Source of the DNA: Saccharothrix violaceirubra
GTDB lineage: Bacteria; Actinomycetota; Actinomycetes; Mycobacteriales; Pseudonocardiaceae
DNA length: 64,000 nt
NCBI RefSeq assembly: GCF_014203755.1
Contig: NZ_JACHJS010000001.1
Span: 5,022,001-5,086,000 of the forward strand
Reading direction: 5' to 3'
Shown in pieces: positions 7,994 through 17,759 of the stretch. The translations under genes and the position numbers were made by a program. Each line of letters begins with the position of its first letter. The first letter of the stretch is position 1. A model generated the notes under the pieces. That model was not told the DNA's origin and did no database searches. It saw nothing but the letters and a program-made list of their open reading frames with translations.

Positions 7994-9370
7994 ATGTCGA
8001 CGTCCCCGTTGTCGGTCGGCCAGGAAGCCCTGCGGTTCCTGCACGACCTCGCTCCCGACAGCGCCGCGTACAACGTGGCATTCGCATTCGGCATTCGCGA
8101 CGAGATCGACCTCGACGCGTTGGCCGCGGCCGTCCGGCTCACCGCCCGGCGGCACGACATGCTGCGTTCGTCCTTCGACGATGCCAGAGGCCGTGTGGTG
8201 CACGACGACGTGGTGCGCCTGGACGTGCGCCGGGTCGACGACGAGGTGCTCACCGACCTGGTGTCGGCCGTGATCACCGAGCCGTTCCGGCTGCGCGAGG
8301 CACCGCTGATCCGGTTCGTGCTCCTGGTCGGGCCGAACGAGACCGTCTTCGTGATGGTGGCACACCACGCCGTGGTCGACGCAGGGTCGCAGACCGTGAT
8401 TTTGCGGGATCTGTTCGCGTTCTACCGCTCCGGCGCGGATACCGAACTGCCCGAGCTGCCCGCGACCTTCGCCGATCATGTGCGCGCCGAGATCGCGGTG
8501 CTGGAGTCGCCGCGCCGGGCCGAGCTGGTGGCGTACTGGCGGCAGGCCGTGGCCGGCGCGCCGTTCACGCTCGACCTGCCCACCGACCGGCCGCGCCCGC
8601 CCGTGCAGCGCTACCGGGGTGCGGCGATGCTCACGCGCGTGCCCGACGACGTGGTGGCGGACCTGCGCGCGGCGGCACGCGGCGTGCGCGTGACGCCGTT
8701 CGTGTTCCTGGTGACCGCGTTCCAGTTGCTGCTGCACCGGTACAGCGGGCAGGACGACTTCCTGCTCGGGTGCGTGCTGTCCACGAAGGACCGCCGGATG
8801 GCGAACGTGGTCGGCAACTTCGCCAACCCGGTGCTGCTGCGGCCCCGCGTGGGCCGGGCGACGACGTTCCGCGAGCTGGCCGAGGAGACCTCGCGGCAGC
8901 TCCGGTACGCGACCGCGCACCGCGACCTGCCGTTCGCCCTGCTGCCGGCGGAACTGGGCGTGCCGCAGGACCGCAGCCGGTCCGCGTTGTTCCAGGTCGT
9001 CGTGAGCGCGTATCTGGCGGGGGGTGAGGACACTCTGCTGGATGAGCTGTTCCGGGGCAGCACCGATTTCGAGTACCAGGGCGTGCGCGTGGCGGCCACG
9101 ACGATGCCGCCGCAGCAGACCGGGCAGTTCGACCTGACGCTGGAACTGCACATGAGTCGCGGGGCGGTGGGCACGGTGCTCAAGTACTCGACCGATCTGT
9201 TCGACGAGAGCACGATCCGCCGCATGGCCGGGCACTACCACGCGCTGCTGGCCTCGGCCGCCGCCGACCCGGACGGCGTCGCCGCCCGACTGTCCATGGT
9301 GGACGGTGCGGAGCGCGCGGAACTGATCGCGGCGAGCGCCGGCGCGACCGGCGAGCCGCTGGACTGGTGA
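7994..9370 (+). CDS. Stand-alone NRPS condensation-domain protein
   Basis: 458-residue single C domain. The catalytic block is HHAVVDA; the usual final Gly of HHxxxDG is Ala, while both His and the Asp are kept. Later blocks include the YSGQDDF and VVGNFANPVLLR regions seen in C domains. It has no carrier or A domain. As first gene of the rightward PKS operon, with an NRPS across the divergent promoter that begins with an A domain, it most plausibly transfers the polyketide/fatty acyl chain onto the first carrier-bound amino acid, or forms an ester or amide in trans. ATG at 7994 has a weak ribosome site (GGGAAAA). Confidence 0.9.
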   Translation: MSTSPLSVGQEALRFLHDLAPDSAAYNVAFAFGIRDEIDLDALAAAVRLTARRHDMLRSSFDDARGRVVHDDVVRLDVRRVDDEVLTDLVSAVITEPFRLREAPLIRFVLLVGPNETVFVMVAHHAVVDAGSQTVILRDLFAFYRSGADTELPELPATFADHVRAEIAVLESPRRAELVAYWRQAVAGAPFTLDLPTDRPRPPVQRYRGAAMLTRVPDDVVADLRAAARGVRVTPFVFLVTAFQLLLHRYSGQDDFLLGCVLSTKDRRMANVVGNFANPVLLRPRVGRATTFRELAEETSRQLRYATAHRDLPFALLPAELGVPQDRSRSALFQVVVSAYLAGGEDTLLDELFRGSTDFEYQGVRVAATTMPPQQTGQFDLTLELHMSRGAVGTVLKYSTDLFDESTIRRMAGHYHALLASAAADPDGVAARLSMVDGAERAELIAASAGATGEPLDW

Positions 9371-9380
9371 GGGGAACCGA

Positions 9381-10892
9381 GTGGAGACGTCGATAGGACT
9401 GTTACCTGGACAGGGGAGTTTCCGGGCGGGCGCGGTGGACGTGCTGCTCGCCGACGGGGTGGCCCGCGCGGAGCTGGCGACCGTCGACGAGGTGGTGCGC
9501 GAGACGCTGGCACTGCACCTGCTGAAGTCGACGACCGGCACCGACCGGCTGGGCGAGGACGAGCTGTACGCGACCGAGCCGGACCTGGCGCAGGTGGCCG
9601 GGTTCGCGACGTCGGTGGCGCTGGCGGCGCTGCTGCGGTCACGGGGCGCCTCGGTGTCGGTGTTCGCCGGGCACAGCCTGGGCGAGATCTCCGCGCTCGT
9701 GTGCGCCGGCGCACTGTCCACCGAGGACGGCGCGTGGGTGTTGGCGCAGCGGATCGCGGTGTTGCGCGAGGTGGACACCAGCGGCGGCGGGATGCTGGCG
9801 TTGAGCTGCGAGCGCGACCGGGTGCAACGCATCCTCGAACTGCTGCCGACCCGGGACGTGGTGGTGGCCGTCGACAACGGGCGGCGGCAGACCGTGGTGT
9901 CGGGCCCGGCGGACTCGTTGCGCCGGGTGGAGCGGATCGGCTCGGCCCTGGGCGTGCCGGTGGCGGCGTTGCGCGCACCCCACCCGTTCCACCACGTGCT
10001 GCTGGAACCGGCCCGCGTGGCGTTCGCGGAGGCGCTGCGGGGGATCAGGACGTCGATCCCGCACACGCCGGTGTTCTCGCCGATCCTGGGCCGCTACTAC
10101 CGGCCTCGGGAGGACTTGTCGGAGTCCCTGCCGGCGCACCTCGTGCACCCGGTCTCGTTCGGTCCGACGGTCGACCGCGCCCACCGCGACGGGACCCGCG
10201 TGTGGGTGGAACTGGGAGCCGGCCGCACGCTGACCACCCTGGTCCGCTCGGCCCACCCGGCGGACACCGTGCTGACGCCGCTGCACGGCGGCCCGGACAA
10301 CCTGACCCGGACCGTGGAGTTCCTGACCACCACGCCGCCGGTGCCGACCCTGGCGACCCGCGTGCCGCCCGCCCACTCCGCCGCGGTGGGTACGGACGGC
10401 GCCACCACGGCGGACCTCTTCCCCACAACACTCCCGGCGCCCTTCCCCCGCCCGGCCTCCGGACCGGCCAAGGCGCTTTCGGCACCCGTCACCCGACCGG
10501 CCGCCATCGACGTGGCGGGGGCACCCCTCGCTCCCGCGACCGTTCCCGCCAGGGCGGACGCCGTGCGAGCCGCGCACCAGACCACCGACACCGTCGGGGC
10601 GTCGGCACCTCACGCACCCGCGGCCCTTCCCCACCCGGCCCCGACCGCCGAGGACGTCGAGTCCCGGATCCGGCGGATGTACGCGACGGCCCTGGAGTAC
10701 CCCGAGGAGGTGTTCGAGTCGGCCGCCGAGCTGGAGGCCGATCTCGGCGTCGACTCGGTCAAGCAGACCGAACTGATGAACCGGCTCGGGCAGGAGTTCG
10801 GGCTCGGGCCGCGCCCCGACCGGGCGCGGGTCGGGGACTACCGGACGTTCGGGCAGGTCGTGGCGTTCGTGCGGGAAGCGCTGAGCCGGTGA
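9381..10892 (+). CDS. Malonyl acyltransferase-ACP didomain protein
   Basis: 503 residues. The acyltransferase (about 1-320) starts with LPGQGS and has the nucleophile in GHSLGE (Ser99). A Pro/Ala-rich linker (about 325-410) leads to an ACP with GVDSVKQTE (Ser459). The DSVK form of the carrier motif is typical of PUFA-synthase and enediyne-type iterative systems as I know them. Role: load malonyl units and hold the growing chain for the KS, KR, DH and ER partners encoded downstream. GTG start at 9381 follows GAGGGGAACCGA. Downstream gene overlaps by GTGA. Confidence 0.93.
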   Translation: METSIGLLPGQGSFRAGAVDVLLADGVARAELATVDEVVRETLALHLLKSTTGTDRLGEDELYATEPDLAQVAGFATSVALAALLRSRGASVSVFAGHSLGEISALVCAGALSTEDGAWVLAQRIAVLREVDTSGGGMLALSCERDRVQRILELLPTRDVVVAVDNGRRQTVVSGPADSLRRVERIGSALGVPVAALRAPHPFHHVLLEPARVAFAEALRGIRTSIPHTPVFSPILGRYYRPREDLSESLPAHLVHPVSFGPTVDRAHRDGTRVWVELGAGRTLTTLVRSAHPADTVLTPLHGGPDNLTRTVEFLTTTPPVPTLATRVPPAHSAAVGTDGATTADLFPTTLPAPFPRPASGPAKALSAPVTRPAAIDVAGAPLAPATVPARADAVRAAHQTTDTVGASAPHAPAALPHPAPTAEDVESRIRRMYATALEYPEEVFESAAELEADLGVDSVKQTELMNRLGQEFGLGPRPDRARVGDYRTFGQVVAFVREALSR

Positions 10893-13800
10893 CCGGGCCG
10901 CTCGGGGGTCGGGTCGCCCTGGTCACCGGTGGTGCGGGCAGCGTGGGCGAGCGGATCGTGCGCGGGCTGGCCGAGGCCGGCGCCACGGTGCTGATCAACT
11001 GCTTCCACTCCTACGACGCGGGCCGACGACTGGCCGACGACCTGGTGTCGGCCGGTCACCACGCCGAGGTCATGCGTGCGTCGGTCGCCAAGCCCGCGCA
11101 GGTCGAGCGCATGGTCGCCGAGGTGGACCGCACGCACGGCAGCCTGGACATCCTGGTCAACAACGCGGCGGCCGGGACGTTCGCGTCCTGGGACGAGTTG
11201 ACCGAGGAACACCTCGACCAGGCGTTCGCGACCAACGTCAAGGGCGCCCTGTGGTGCGCCCGCGCGGCCCGCCCGCTGCTGGCACGCGGCACGGACCCGT
11301 GCATCGTGAACGTGTCGTCGATCGGCGCGAGCCACGCACCGGCGAACTACCTGCCGGTCGGCATCGCCAAGGCCGCACTGGAATCGCTGACCCGGTACCT
11401 GGCCGCCGAGTTCGCCGAGGACGGCATCCGCGTCAACACCGCGTCGGCCGCCTTGCTGGACAACGAGGTCGGCCGCCGGTTCCCGGGTGCCGACAGCGTG
11501 CGGGCCAACACCGTCGCGGCCACGCCCGCCGGGCGGCTCGGCGATCCCGACGACCTGGCGGACGTGGTGCTGTTGCTGGCCTCGCCCGGCTCCCGGTTCG
11601 TCACGGGTCAGACGCTGCTGGCCGACGGCGGTCTGTCCCTGATGCGCCACGCCATGGCACCGACCCCGAGCACGCCGTCCACGACGGCCTCCAGCACCCT
11701 TCACGGCGACGAACGGCACCCGGTCCGGCACAGCCGCCCGACTTCGACGGACCCGGCCACCGACGGCGAGTCGCCATCACGCGTCACCACCCCGGACCCG
11801 GTCGGCAGCGACCACACCACCGCATCCGTCCCGACCACCGACCGCCCGTCCCTTCCCACCGACCCGGATCCGGTCGTCGTCGTCGGCATGGGACTCGCGG
11901 TGCCGGGTGCGTCCGACCCGGACGGGTTCTGGCGGTTGCTGGAGCGTGGCGGCGAGCAGTTCGTCGAGGTGCCGCCCGACCGGTGGCCCGCGCACGCCTT
12001 CCACGACGACGACCCGGACGCACCGGACAAGACCTACCAGTCCCGGTCCGGGTTCATCACCGACTTCACGCCGCACCCGCGCCTGGAACCCGACTTCGCG
12101 GCCGACCCGACCGCGAAGTGGTTGCGGCACAGCGCGATCCAGGCGTTGGAGCACGTGACCACCCGGCCGGGCGACCGGTTCTCCGTGTGCGTCGGCTACA
12201 CCCCCGACGGCAGCCCGCACCTCCAGGAAGCCCTGGTGCGCGGTGAACTGGAGGCGTTGGCCGATCCGGAGCACGCCGCCGAGGTCGCCGCCTTCGCCGA
12301 CCGGGTGCTGCCCGGCAGCCGTACGGGCCACCTGCCGCTGTCCCACCGGATCGGACAGGACGCACTGCGCGGGCTCGTGCCCGACGACGCCCGGCTCGTC
12401 ATGGTCGACACCGCGTGCTCGTCGTCGCTCTACGCGATCGACCTGGGCATCCGTGACCTGGTCGCGGGACGCGCGGACGTGGCCGTCTGCGGCGGCGCTT
12501 TCGCTTTGGCCCCACCGGGTTCGGTCCTGTTCGCCAAGGTGCGCGGGCTGAGTCGGACCGGTGCGGTGCGGGCGCTCGACCGGGACGCCGACGGCGTGCT
12601 GTTCTCCGACGGCGCGGGTGTCGTGGTGGCCAAGCGGTTGTCGCGGGCGTTGGCCGACGGCGACGCGATCCTGGGCGTGCTCGCCGGGTCCGGGCTGTCC
12701 GCCGACGGTCGGGGCAAGGCGATCTACGCCCCGTCGAGCGGCGGGCAGTCGCTGGCGATCTCGCGGGCGTTGGCGCGCACCGGGATCGGGCCCGCCGACG
12801 TCGACTGGGTGATCGCGCACGCCACAGGCACGCCCGCCGGCGACGAAGCCGAGTTCACCGCGCTGCGGGACGCGTATTCGTCCGGCACCGTCCAGGTGAC
12901 GTCGAACAAGTCGCTGATCGGCCACACCGGCTGGGCGGCGGGCGTGGTGTCGGTGATCCAGGCGCTGCTGGCGTTGCGGCACGGCCGGATTCCGGCGCAG
13001 CACCGGTTCACCGCCGTGCCCGAGCGGTTCGGCATCGAGGGCACGGGGTTGACCGTGCCGACCGAGTCGGTGCCGTGGCCCGCCCGTGCCGACCGACCGC
13101 GGACGGTCGCCGTGTCGGGCTTCGGGTTCGGCGGCACGAACGCGCACCTGCTCGTCCAGGAATACCGACCCGGTAGGGCGAATCGTTCCGGCTACGGCAC
13201 GCGCGCCGCGCGACCGGCGGTCGTCGTCGGCTGGTCCACGCACCTGGCCGACGGCGGCACGTTCGGCGACGCCTACCCGCACCCGCCGTTCCACCTGTTG
13301 CGGATGCCCGCGGCGGCGGTCCGCGCGACCGACCGGACCCAGCTGGCGATCCTGGAGTGCGTCGACCGCCTGCCCGCCGAGGTCAGGGCGGTGTGCGAGG
13401 CGCACCACGCGCGGGTGGGCGTCGTGGTCGGGCACACCGGGCCGACGCGTTCGGCGTCGCTGTACGGATTGCGCGCCTACCTGGACGCGCTGGACGAGGC
13501 CGCCGACACGGAGTCGGTGAAGGTGCTGCTGAAGCGGGCACGCCACCACGCCACCGGGCTGATCGGCGCGCCGACCGAGGACTCGTTCCCCGGCGGCATG
13601 CCGAACGTCATCGCCGCCCGCCCGTGCAACCGCTTCGACCTGCGGGGCCTGAACGTGGCCGTGGACGGTGGCGACGAGTCCCTGTCCCAGGCGTTCGCGA
13701 CGGCCCGGCGCTACCTGGAGTTCGGCGACGTGGACCTGGTGCTGGTCGCCGGGGTGCACGGCAACACGCTCCCGTCCTGGCGGGCACTGACCGACTCGGC

Positions 13801-13906
13801 CACGCCACCCACCGAGGGCGCCGCGTTGTTCGCCGTGGCGACCGGGGACCTGGCCGAGGCCACCGGCCTGCCGGTCCTGGCCGAACTGACGGAGGAGTCC
13901 CCGTGA
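10889..13906 (+). CDS. FabL-like enoyl reductase / ketosynthase / truncated CLF fusion
   Basis: 1005 residues in three parts. (1) SDR, 1-250: cofactor loop TGGAGSVGE; the catalytic block is YLPVGIAK (Tyr154, Lys161), the Y-x6-K spacing of FabL/FabI enoyl reductases rather than FabG Y-x3-K, with FabL-like AALESLTRYLAAE and TPAGRLG. (2) Disordered Ser/Thr/Pro linker, 255-330. (3) Ketosynthase, about 331-770: DTACSSS (Cys510), HATGT (His644), NKSLIGHTG (His679), a complete triad. After it, about 775-1005, comes a second thiolase-like half with GG in place of the active Cys (AVDGGDESL), like the N-terminal half of a chain-length factor. KS-CLF arrangement is known from PUFA synthases; an N-terminal FabL-type ER fused to it is not one I recognise. 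Confidence 0.88.
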   Translation: MTGPLGGRVALVTGGAGSVGERIVRGLAEAGATVLINCFHSYDAGRRLADDLVSAGHHAEVMRASVAKPAQVERMVAEVDRTHGSLDILVNNAAAGTFASWDELTEEHLDQAFATNVKGALWCARAARPLLARGTDPCIVNVSSIGASHAPANYLPVGIAKAALESLTRYLAAEFAEDGIRVNTASAALLDNEVGRRFPGADSVRANTVAATPAGRLGDPDDLADVVLLLASPGSRFVTGQTLLADGGLSLMRHAMAPTPSTPSTTASSTLHGDERHPVRHSRPTSTDPATDGESPSRVTTPDPVGSDHTTASVPTTDRPSLPTDPDPVVVVGMGLAVPGASDPDGFWRLLERGGEQFVEVPPDRWPAHAFHDDDPDAPDKTYQSRSGFITDFTPHPRLEPDFAADPTAKWLRHSAIQALEHVTTRPGDRFSVCVGYTPDGSPHLQEALVRGELEALADPEHAAEVAAFADRVLPGSRTGHLPLSHRIGQDALRGLVPDDARLVMVDTACSSSLYAIDLGIRDLVAGRADVAVCGGAFALAPPGSVLFAKVRGLSRTGAVRALDRDADGVLFSDGAGVVVAKRLSRALADGDAILGVLAGSGLSADGRGKAIYAPSSGGQSLAISRALARTGIGPADVDWVIAHATGTPAGDEAEFTALRDAYSSGTVQVTSNKSLIGHTGWAAGVVSVIQALLALRHGRIPAQHRFTAVPERFGIEGTGLTVPTESVPWPARADRPRTVAVSGFGFGGTNAHLLVQEYRPGRANRSGYGTRAARPAVVVGWSTHLADGGTFGDAYPHPPFHLLRMPAAAVRATDRTQLAILECVDRLPAEVRAVCEAHHARVGVVVGHTGPTRSASLYGLRAYLDALDEAADTESVKVLLKRARHHATGLIGAPTEDSFPGGMPNVIAARPCNRFDLRGLNVAVDGGDESLSQAFATARRYLEFGDVDLVLVAGVHGNTLPSWRALTDSATPPTEGAALFAVATGDLAEATGLPVLAELTEESP

Positions 13907-16434
13907 CCGCCCGCGACCTCGTGGCCTGGCTCGCCGATCCCCGGGCACCACGACACTTCGACCGACCGGGCCTGCACCTGCGCCGCCCGCACGACGACCA
14001 CGCGGCCACGCCCGGAAACCCACCGCACACCAGCCGACCCGCGCCCGACGCACACCCGGCCGACCACCTGTCGGAGTCCCCGCCCGCCGAGCCGTTCCTG
14101 CTCGACCGGCACGTCCTGACCTGGGTCGAGCACCCCAGGGTCGTGGTGCGGCCGACCCCACCCGCGTTGCCGCCGGGTGTCCTGGTGTTGACCAACTCCC
14201 GCGCGGCCGTCGCCGGGCTCGACCTGCCGCACGACGCGACCGTGCTCGTCGCGGACGGCGTCTCGCCGGTGGTCGCGCCACCTCCTTCGAGGCACGTGCG
14301 CGTGCTGGTCGACCACGGTCGGGTCGGGGTCGGTTGGTCGCCTGCCGTCCGCGCGTTGCTCGACCTGCACGAGCTGCTGTTCCTGGCCGCCCGCGCCAAG
14401 CCGGACACGCTCCTGGTCACCCTGCTCGACGCCGTCCACGACGGTGTGCCGGGCGCGTTCACCGGGCTGTTCACCGGGTTCGTGAAGAGCCTGGCGCTGG
14501 AGTTCCCGGACGTGCCCACCGTCGCCACGCTGCACGAACCCGGCCCGGTCGACCAGGCGCTCGCCCGATCCGTGCGAGAACTCGGCGCCCGACAACACCT
14601 CCCCGTCGTGTCCTATGTGGACAACCGCAGGCGCACGCCCAAGGCCGTCGGCAAACCCGCCGGCCCCGGCGACTTCACGCTCGACACCACCTCGCTGGTC
14701 GTCGCCGCCGGCGGCGCCCGGGGCATCGGCGCACCGATCCTGCTCGCACTCGCCCGCCGCTTCCGCCCACGCCTGCTCGTCCTGGGCAGCACCGAGCCGG
14801 ACCGGTCGACCACCGCCGACAAGGCCCGCTACATCCGGGAGCAGGCCGCCCTGGGCGTGCCGGTCGGGGCGGCGTCGGCGAGGTTCGAGAAGCTGCGCGA
14901 GGCCCGCGAGGTCGACGCCACGCTCACCGCCCTGTCGGAACTCTGCGGACCGGGACGCGTCGAGTACGTGCGCTGCGACCTGCGCGACCCGGCGGCGGTC
15001 CGGGCCGCCGTCGCCGGTCGGGGACGGGCGGACCTGCTGCTCAACATCGCGGGCACCAACCGCGCGGCCGACGTGCGGTCCAAGTCGCCCGACGACTTCC
15101 GGGCCGTGCGCGACCTCAAGCTGCACACGTACCTCAACCTCAAGGACGCGCTGCGCGACCGGCCGCCGCGCCGGTGGCTCAACTTCGGCTCGTTCGTCGG
15201 GTTCACCGGCCAGCTCGGCGAGACGGACTACGCCTCGGCCAACGACTTCCTCAACACGGCGGCCGGCGCGGCGGGCGGCGGCGAGTCGACCACGGGCTGG
15301 ACGCTGTGGCGCGACACCGGCCTGGGCGCGACGCCGATCATGCGGGCGTTCCTGGCCAAGAGCGACCAGTTCACCGCCACCCCGACCGCCGAGGGCGTCG
15401 CGCACTTCCTGGCCGAACTCGGCACGCCCGAGACCACCGTGTTCTACGGGGACAAGGAACGCGCGGCGATCGCGGCGGCACTGCCGGGCTACGCGCACCT
15501 GCGCCCGTTGCCGTTCCTGGACACCGTCGAGCACCCGTCCCCGACGACCCTGGTCGCCACCCGCACGTTCGACCTGGCCCGCGACGGCTGGCTGGCCGAC
15601 CACCGGGTGCACGGCTACCCGACGTTGCCCGGCACGTTCGTGCCCGAACTCGCGGCCGAGGCCGCGCTCGCCCTCGTGCCGCACCGGATCCCGGTCGTGT
15701 TCGAGGACGTCAGGCTGCACTCGTTCCTGCGCGTGTACGACGAACGCCCGCGCACCAAGAAGATCACCGCCGAGCTGGTGTCGGCCGACGAGGTCGAGTC
15801 GGTCGTACAGGTGCACGTGTCGGGCGACGTGCACGCGCCCGACGGCCGGGTTCTCGCCGCCGACCGGCCGCACTTCTCGGCCGTGGTGCGGCTGCGCGAC
15901 GAACCCGTGCCCTCGCCGACCTGGCCGCACTGGGACGACCACGGCACGACCCCGGTGCGCGACCCGTACCACGTGCCGGGCGCGGCCGTGGAGCTGACCG
16001 GCGTCTTCGTGTCCACATCGGACACGCGACTGCACCCGCACGGCAAGAAGGCGCTGTCCGCTTTGGACCCCCAAGCGATCCGACGCGATCTCCCCGACCT
16101 GGTCGTCCCGTCGGTGCTGCTCGACGGCCTGGTCCGGGTGGCCGTGCTGGACCTGGTGGACCGGCACCACACGCCGGTCGCCGTACCCAGGGCGATCCGC
16201 CGGGTCGACCTCTACGGCACCCGTTCCGATTCCGACCTGGCCGGCACGCCGGTCCGGCTGTACGTCACCCCCGCCGATCTCGACCTCGAAGCCGAACCGG
16301 CGGACAACCGGTGTGTCGCGGTCGCGCCGGACGGTTCCGTGCTGATGCAGGTGAAGGACGTCATCGGCACGGTCGTCGGGCACGTCGACCAGCGCGACGG
16401 CCGGTTCGACGACACCCCGAGGAGACGACCATGA
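13903..16434 (+). CDS. PKS ketoreductase-dehydratase protein
   Basis: 843 residues. N-terminal region (about 45-250) is the non-catalytic structural half of a PKS-type KR. The catalytic KR (about 255-520) has GGARGIG, the Ser of FGSFVGF and Tyr of TDYASAN. The C-terminal part (about 550-840) is a hotdog dehydratase: WLADHRVHGYPTLPG carries the catalytic His and SVLLDGLVRV the Asp position. It should reduce and dehydrate the beta-keto intermediates on the AT-ACP protein. GTG start overlaps the KS gene stop (GTGA), and the P450 start overlaps its stop (ATGA). Confidence 0.88.
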   Translation: MTARDLVAWLADPRAPRHFDRPGLHLRRPHDDHAATPGNPPHTSRPAPDAHPADHLSESPPAEPFLLDRHVLTWVEHPRVVVRPTPPALPPGVLVLTNSRAAVAGLDLPHDATVLVADGVSPVVAPPPSRHVRVLVDHGRVGVGWSPAVRALLDLHELLFLAARAKPDTLLVTLLDAVHDGVPGAFTGLFTGFVKSLALEFPDVPTVATLHEPGPVDQALARSVRELGARQHLPVVSYVDNRRRTPKAVGKPAGPGDFTLDTTSLVVAAGGARGIGAPILLALARRFRPRLLVLGSTEPDRSTTADKARYIREQAALGVPVGAASARFEKLREAREVDATLTALSELCGPGRVEYVRCDLRDPAAVRAAVAGRGRADLLLNIAGTNRAADVRSKSPDDFRAVRDLKLHTYLNLKDALRDRPPRRWLNFGSFVGFTGQLGETDYASANDFLNTAAGAAGGGESTTGWTLWRDTGLGATPIMRAFLAKSDQFTATPTAEGVAHFLAELGTPETTVFYGDKERAAIAAALPGYAHLRPLPFLDTVEHPSPTTLVATRTFDLARDGWLADHRVHGYPTLPGTFVPELAAEAALALVPHRIPVVFEDVRLHSFLRVYDERPRTKKITAELVSADEVESVVQVHVSGDVHAPDGRVLAADRPHFSAVVRLRDEPVPSPTWPHWDDHGTTPVRDPYHVPGAAVELTGVFVSTSDTRLHPHGKKALSALDPQAIRRDLPDLVVPSVLLDGLVRVAVLDLVDRHHTPVAVPRAIRRVDLYGTRSDSDLAGTPVRLYVTPADLDLEAEPADNRCVAVAPDGSVLMQVKDVIGTVVGHVDQRDGRFDDTPRRRP

Positions 16435-17759
16435 CCACCACCCCCGCCTGCCCGGTGGCGCGCGGCCCGCGCGGACTGCCCGTGCTGGGCGTGGCCGCCG
16501 AGTACTTCCGCGACCCGGCCGGCTACACGTTGCGCCTCCAGGAGGACCACGGCGGCATGGTCGACGTGACGCTGCCCAAGCCGTTCGTGCAGGTTACCGA
16601 GCCCGAGGCGGTCGACCGCGTGCTGCGTGGCAACCCGGACAACTGCACGCGCGGCGAGCTGTACAAGGGTTTCATCGGCTACATGGGCCGCGGGCTGCTC
16701 ACGCTGGACGACCCGCAGTGGCGTCCGCACCGCAAGGTCGTGCAGCCGGCGTTCAGCCGGACGCGGATCACCGCCGACGCCGAGGAGGCCGTGGCCGCGA
16801 CCAGGGTCGTGCTCGAACGGTGGGCCACCCGCGCCGGCCAGGTGTTCGACATGGCGGCGGACGTCATGGCGATCTCGACCCGCACCATGGGCCAGGCCCT
16901 GATCGGCCGCGACCTGTCCGTGCCGGGCCTGGGGTACGACCGGGCGGCGGCGATCGCGTCCAAGGTCATGTACACGCGGACGGTGTTCGGCGTCAACGAA
17001 CTGCTGCCGGGCTTCCTGAACACCCGCTACCAGCGGGAACGGCGCTGGTCCCACCGCGTGATCGACGGTGTCGTGCACGCCGCGATCACGTCCCGCCGCC
17101 GCTCGGGGGTCGAGCGCGGGGACGCGCTGGACCACCTGCTGGCCTCCGACCTCGACGAGCAGGCCATCCGGGACGACCTGCGCACGCTCCTGCTCGCCGG
17201 CACCGACACGACCGGCCAGGCGCTGGCGTGGACGCTGTACGAACTGGCCCGCCACCCGGCCGTGCGCCGCGAGGTGGAGGACGAGGTCGACCGCGTGCTG
17301 GGCGATGCCGCGCCGACCCCGGCCACCAGGGACGAGCTGGTGGTGACCCGGTCCGCGGTCGACGAGGCGTTGCGCCTGCACCCGCCCGTCTGGCAGTTCC
17401 CGCGCGATCTGATCGAGGACGACGTCCTGGCCGGCCGCTCCGTGCCGGGCGGGTCGACGGTCCTGCTGAGCACCTACGGCACCCACCGGTCGGCCGAGCA
17501 CTGGACCGACCCGGAGGCCTTCGACCCGTCCCGCTTCCGCGACGGGTCGACCCGCCACCGCCAGGCGTACTTCCCGTTCGGCGGCGGGCGGCGGATGTGC
17601 ATCGGCCGCGACCTGGCCCTGGCCACCCTGGTCACGGCGGTCGCGATGACGACCCGCAGGTTCCGCCTGACGCTGTCGTCGCGCCCGGTGCGGGTGGGCA
17701 CGTACATCACCATGTTCCCGTCCGACGGCATCCACGTCACCGCCCGGGAACGCCGATGA
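16431..17759 (+). CDS. Cytochrome P450, long-chain-hydroxylase-like
   Basis: 442 residues. I-helix LLAGTDTT, K-helix ExxR in DEALRLHP, and heme loop FGGGRRMCIG. The FGGGRRxCIG loop and overall layout resemble CYP4/CYP102/CYP110-like enzymes more than the usual Streptomyces class (HxCLG); such enzymes often hydroxylate fatty chains. Being inside the PKS operon with overlaps on both sides, it likely oxidises the acyl chain or the final lipopeptide. Substrate is inference. Confidence 0.93.
   Translation: MTTTPACPVARGPRGLPVLGVAAEYFRDPAGYTLRLQEDHGGMVDVTLPKPFVQVTEPEAVDRVLRGNPDNCTRGELYKGFIGYMGRGLLTLDDPQWRPHRKVVQPAFSRTRITADAEEAVAATRVVLERWATRAGQVFDMAADVMAISTRTMGQALIGRDLSVPGLGYDRAAAIASKVMYTRTVFGVNELLPGFLNTRYQRERRWSHRVIDGVVHAAITSRRRSGVERGDALDHLLASDLDEQAIRDDLRTLLLAGTDTTGQALAWTLYELARHPAVRREVEDEVDRVLGDAAPTPATRDELVVTRSAVDEALRLHPPVWQFPRDLIEDDVLAGRSVPGGSTVLLSTYGTHRSAEHWTDPEAFDPSRFRDGSTRHRQAYFPFGGGRRMCIGRDLALATLVTAVAMTTRRFRLTLSSRPVRVGTYITMFPSDGIHVTARERR

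Noticed and set aside
10889..11640. SDR part of the KS fusion as a plain FabG ketoreductase
   Set aside because: The catalytic Tyr and Lys are spaced Y-x6-K (YLPVGIAK), not Y-x3-K, and the surrounding sequence follows FabL.
11777..14281. Long minus-strand open frame opposite the KS gene
   Set aside because: Low-complexity Arg/Gly/His translation and full overlap with the well-supported ER-KS fusion.
13711..16383. 890-codon minus-strand open frame opposite the KR-DH gene
   Set aside because: Same shadow pattern; no motif, no ribosome site fitting the neighbours.
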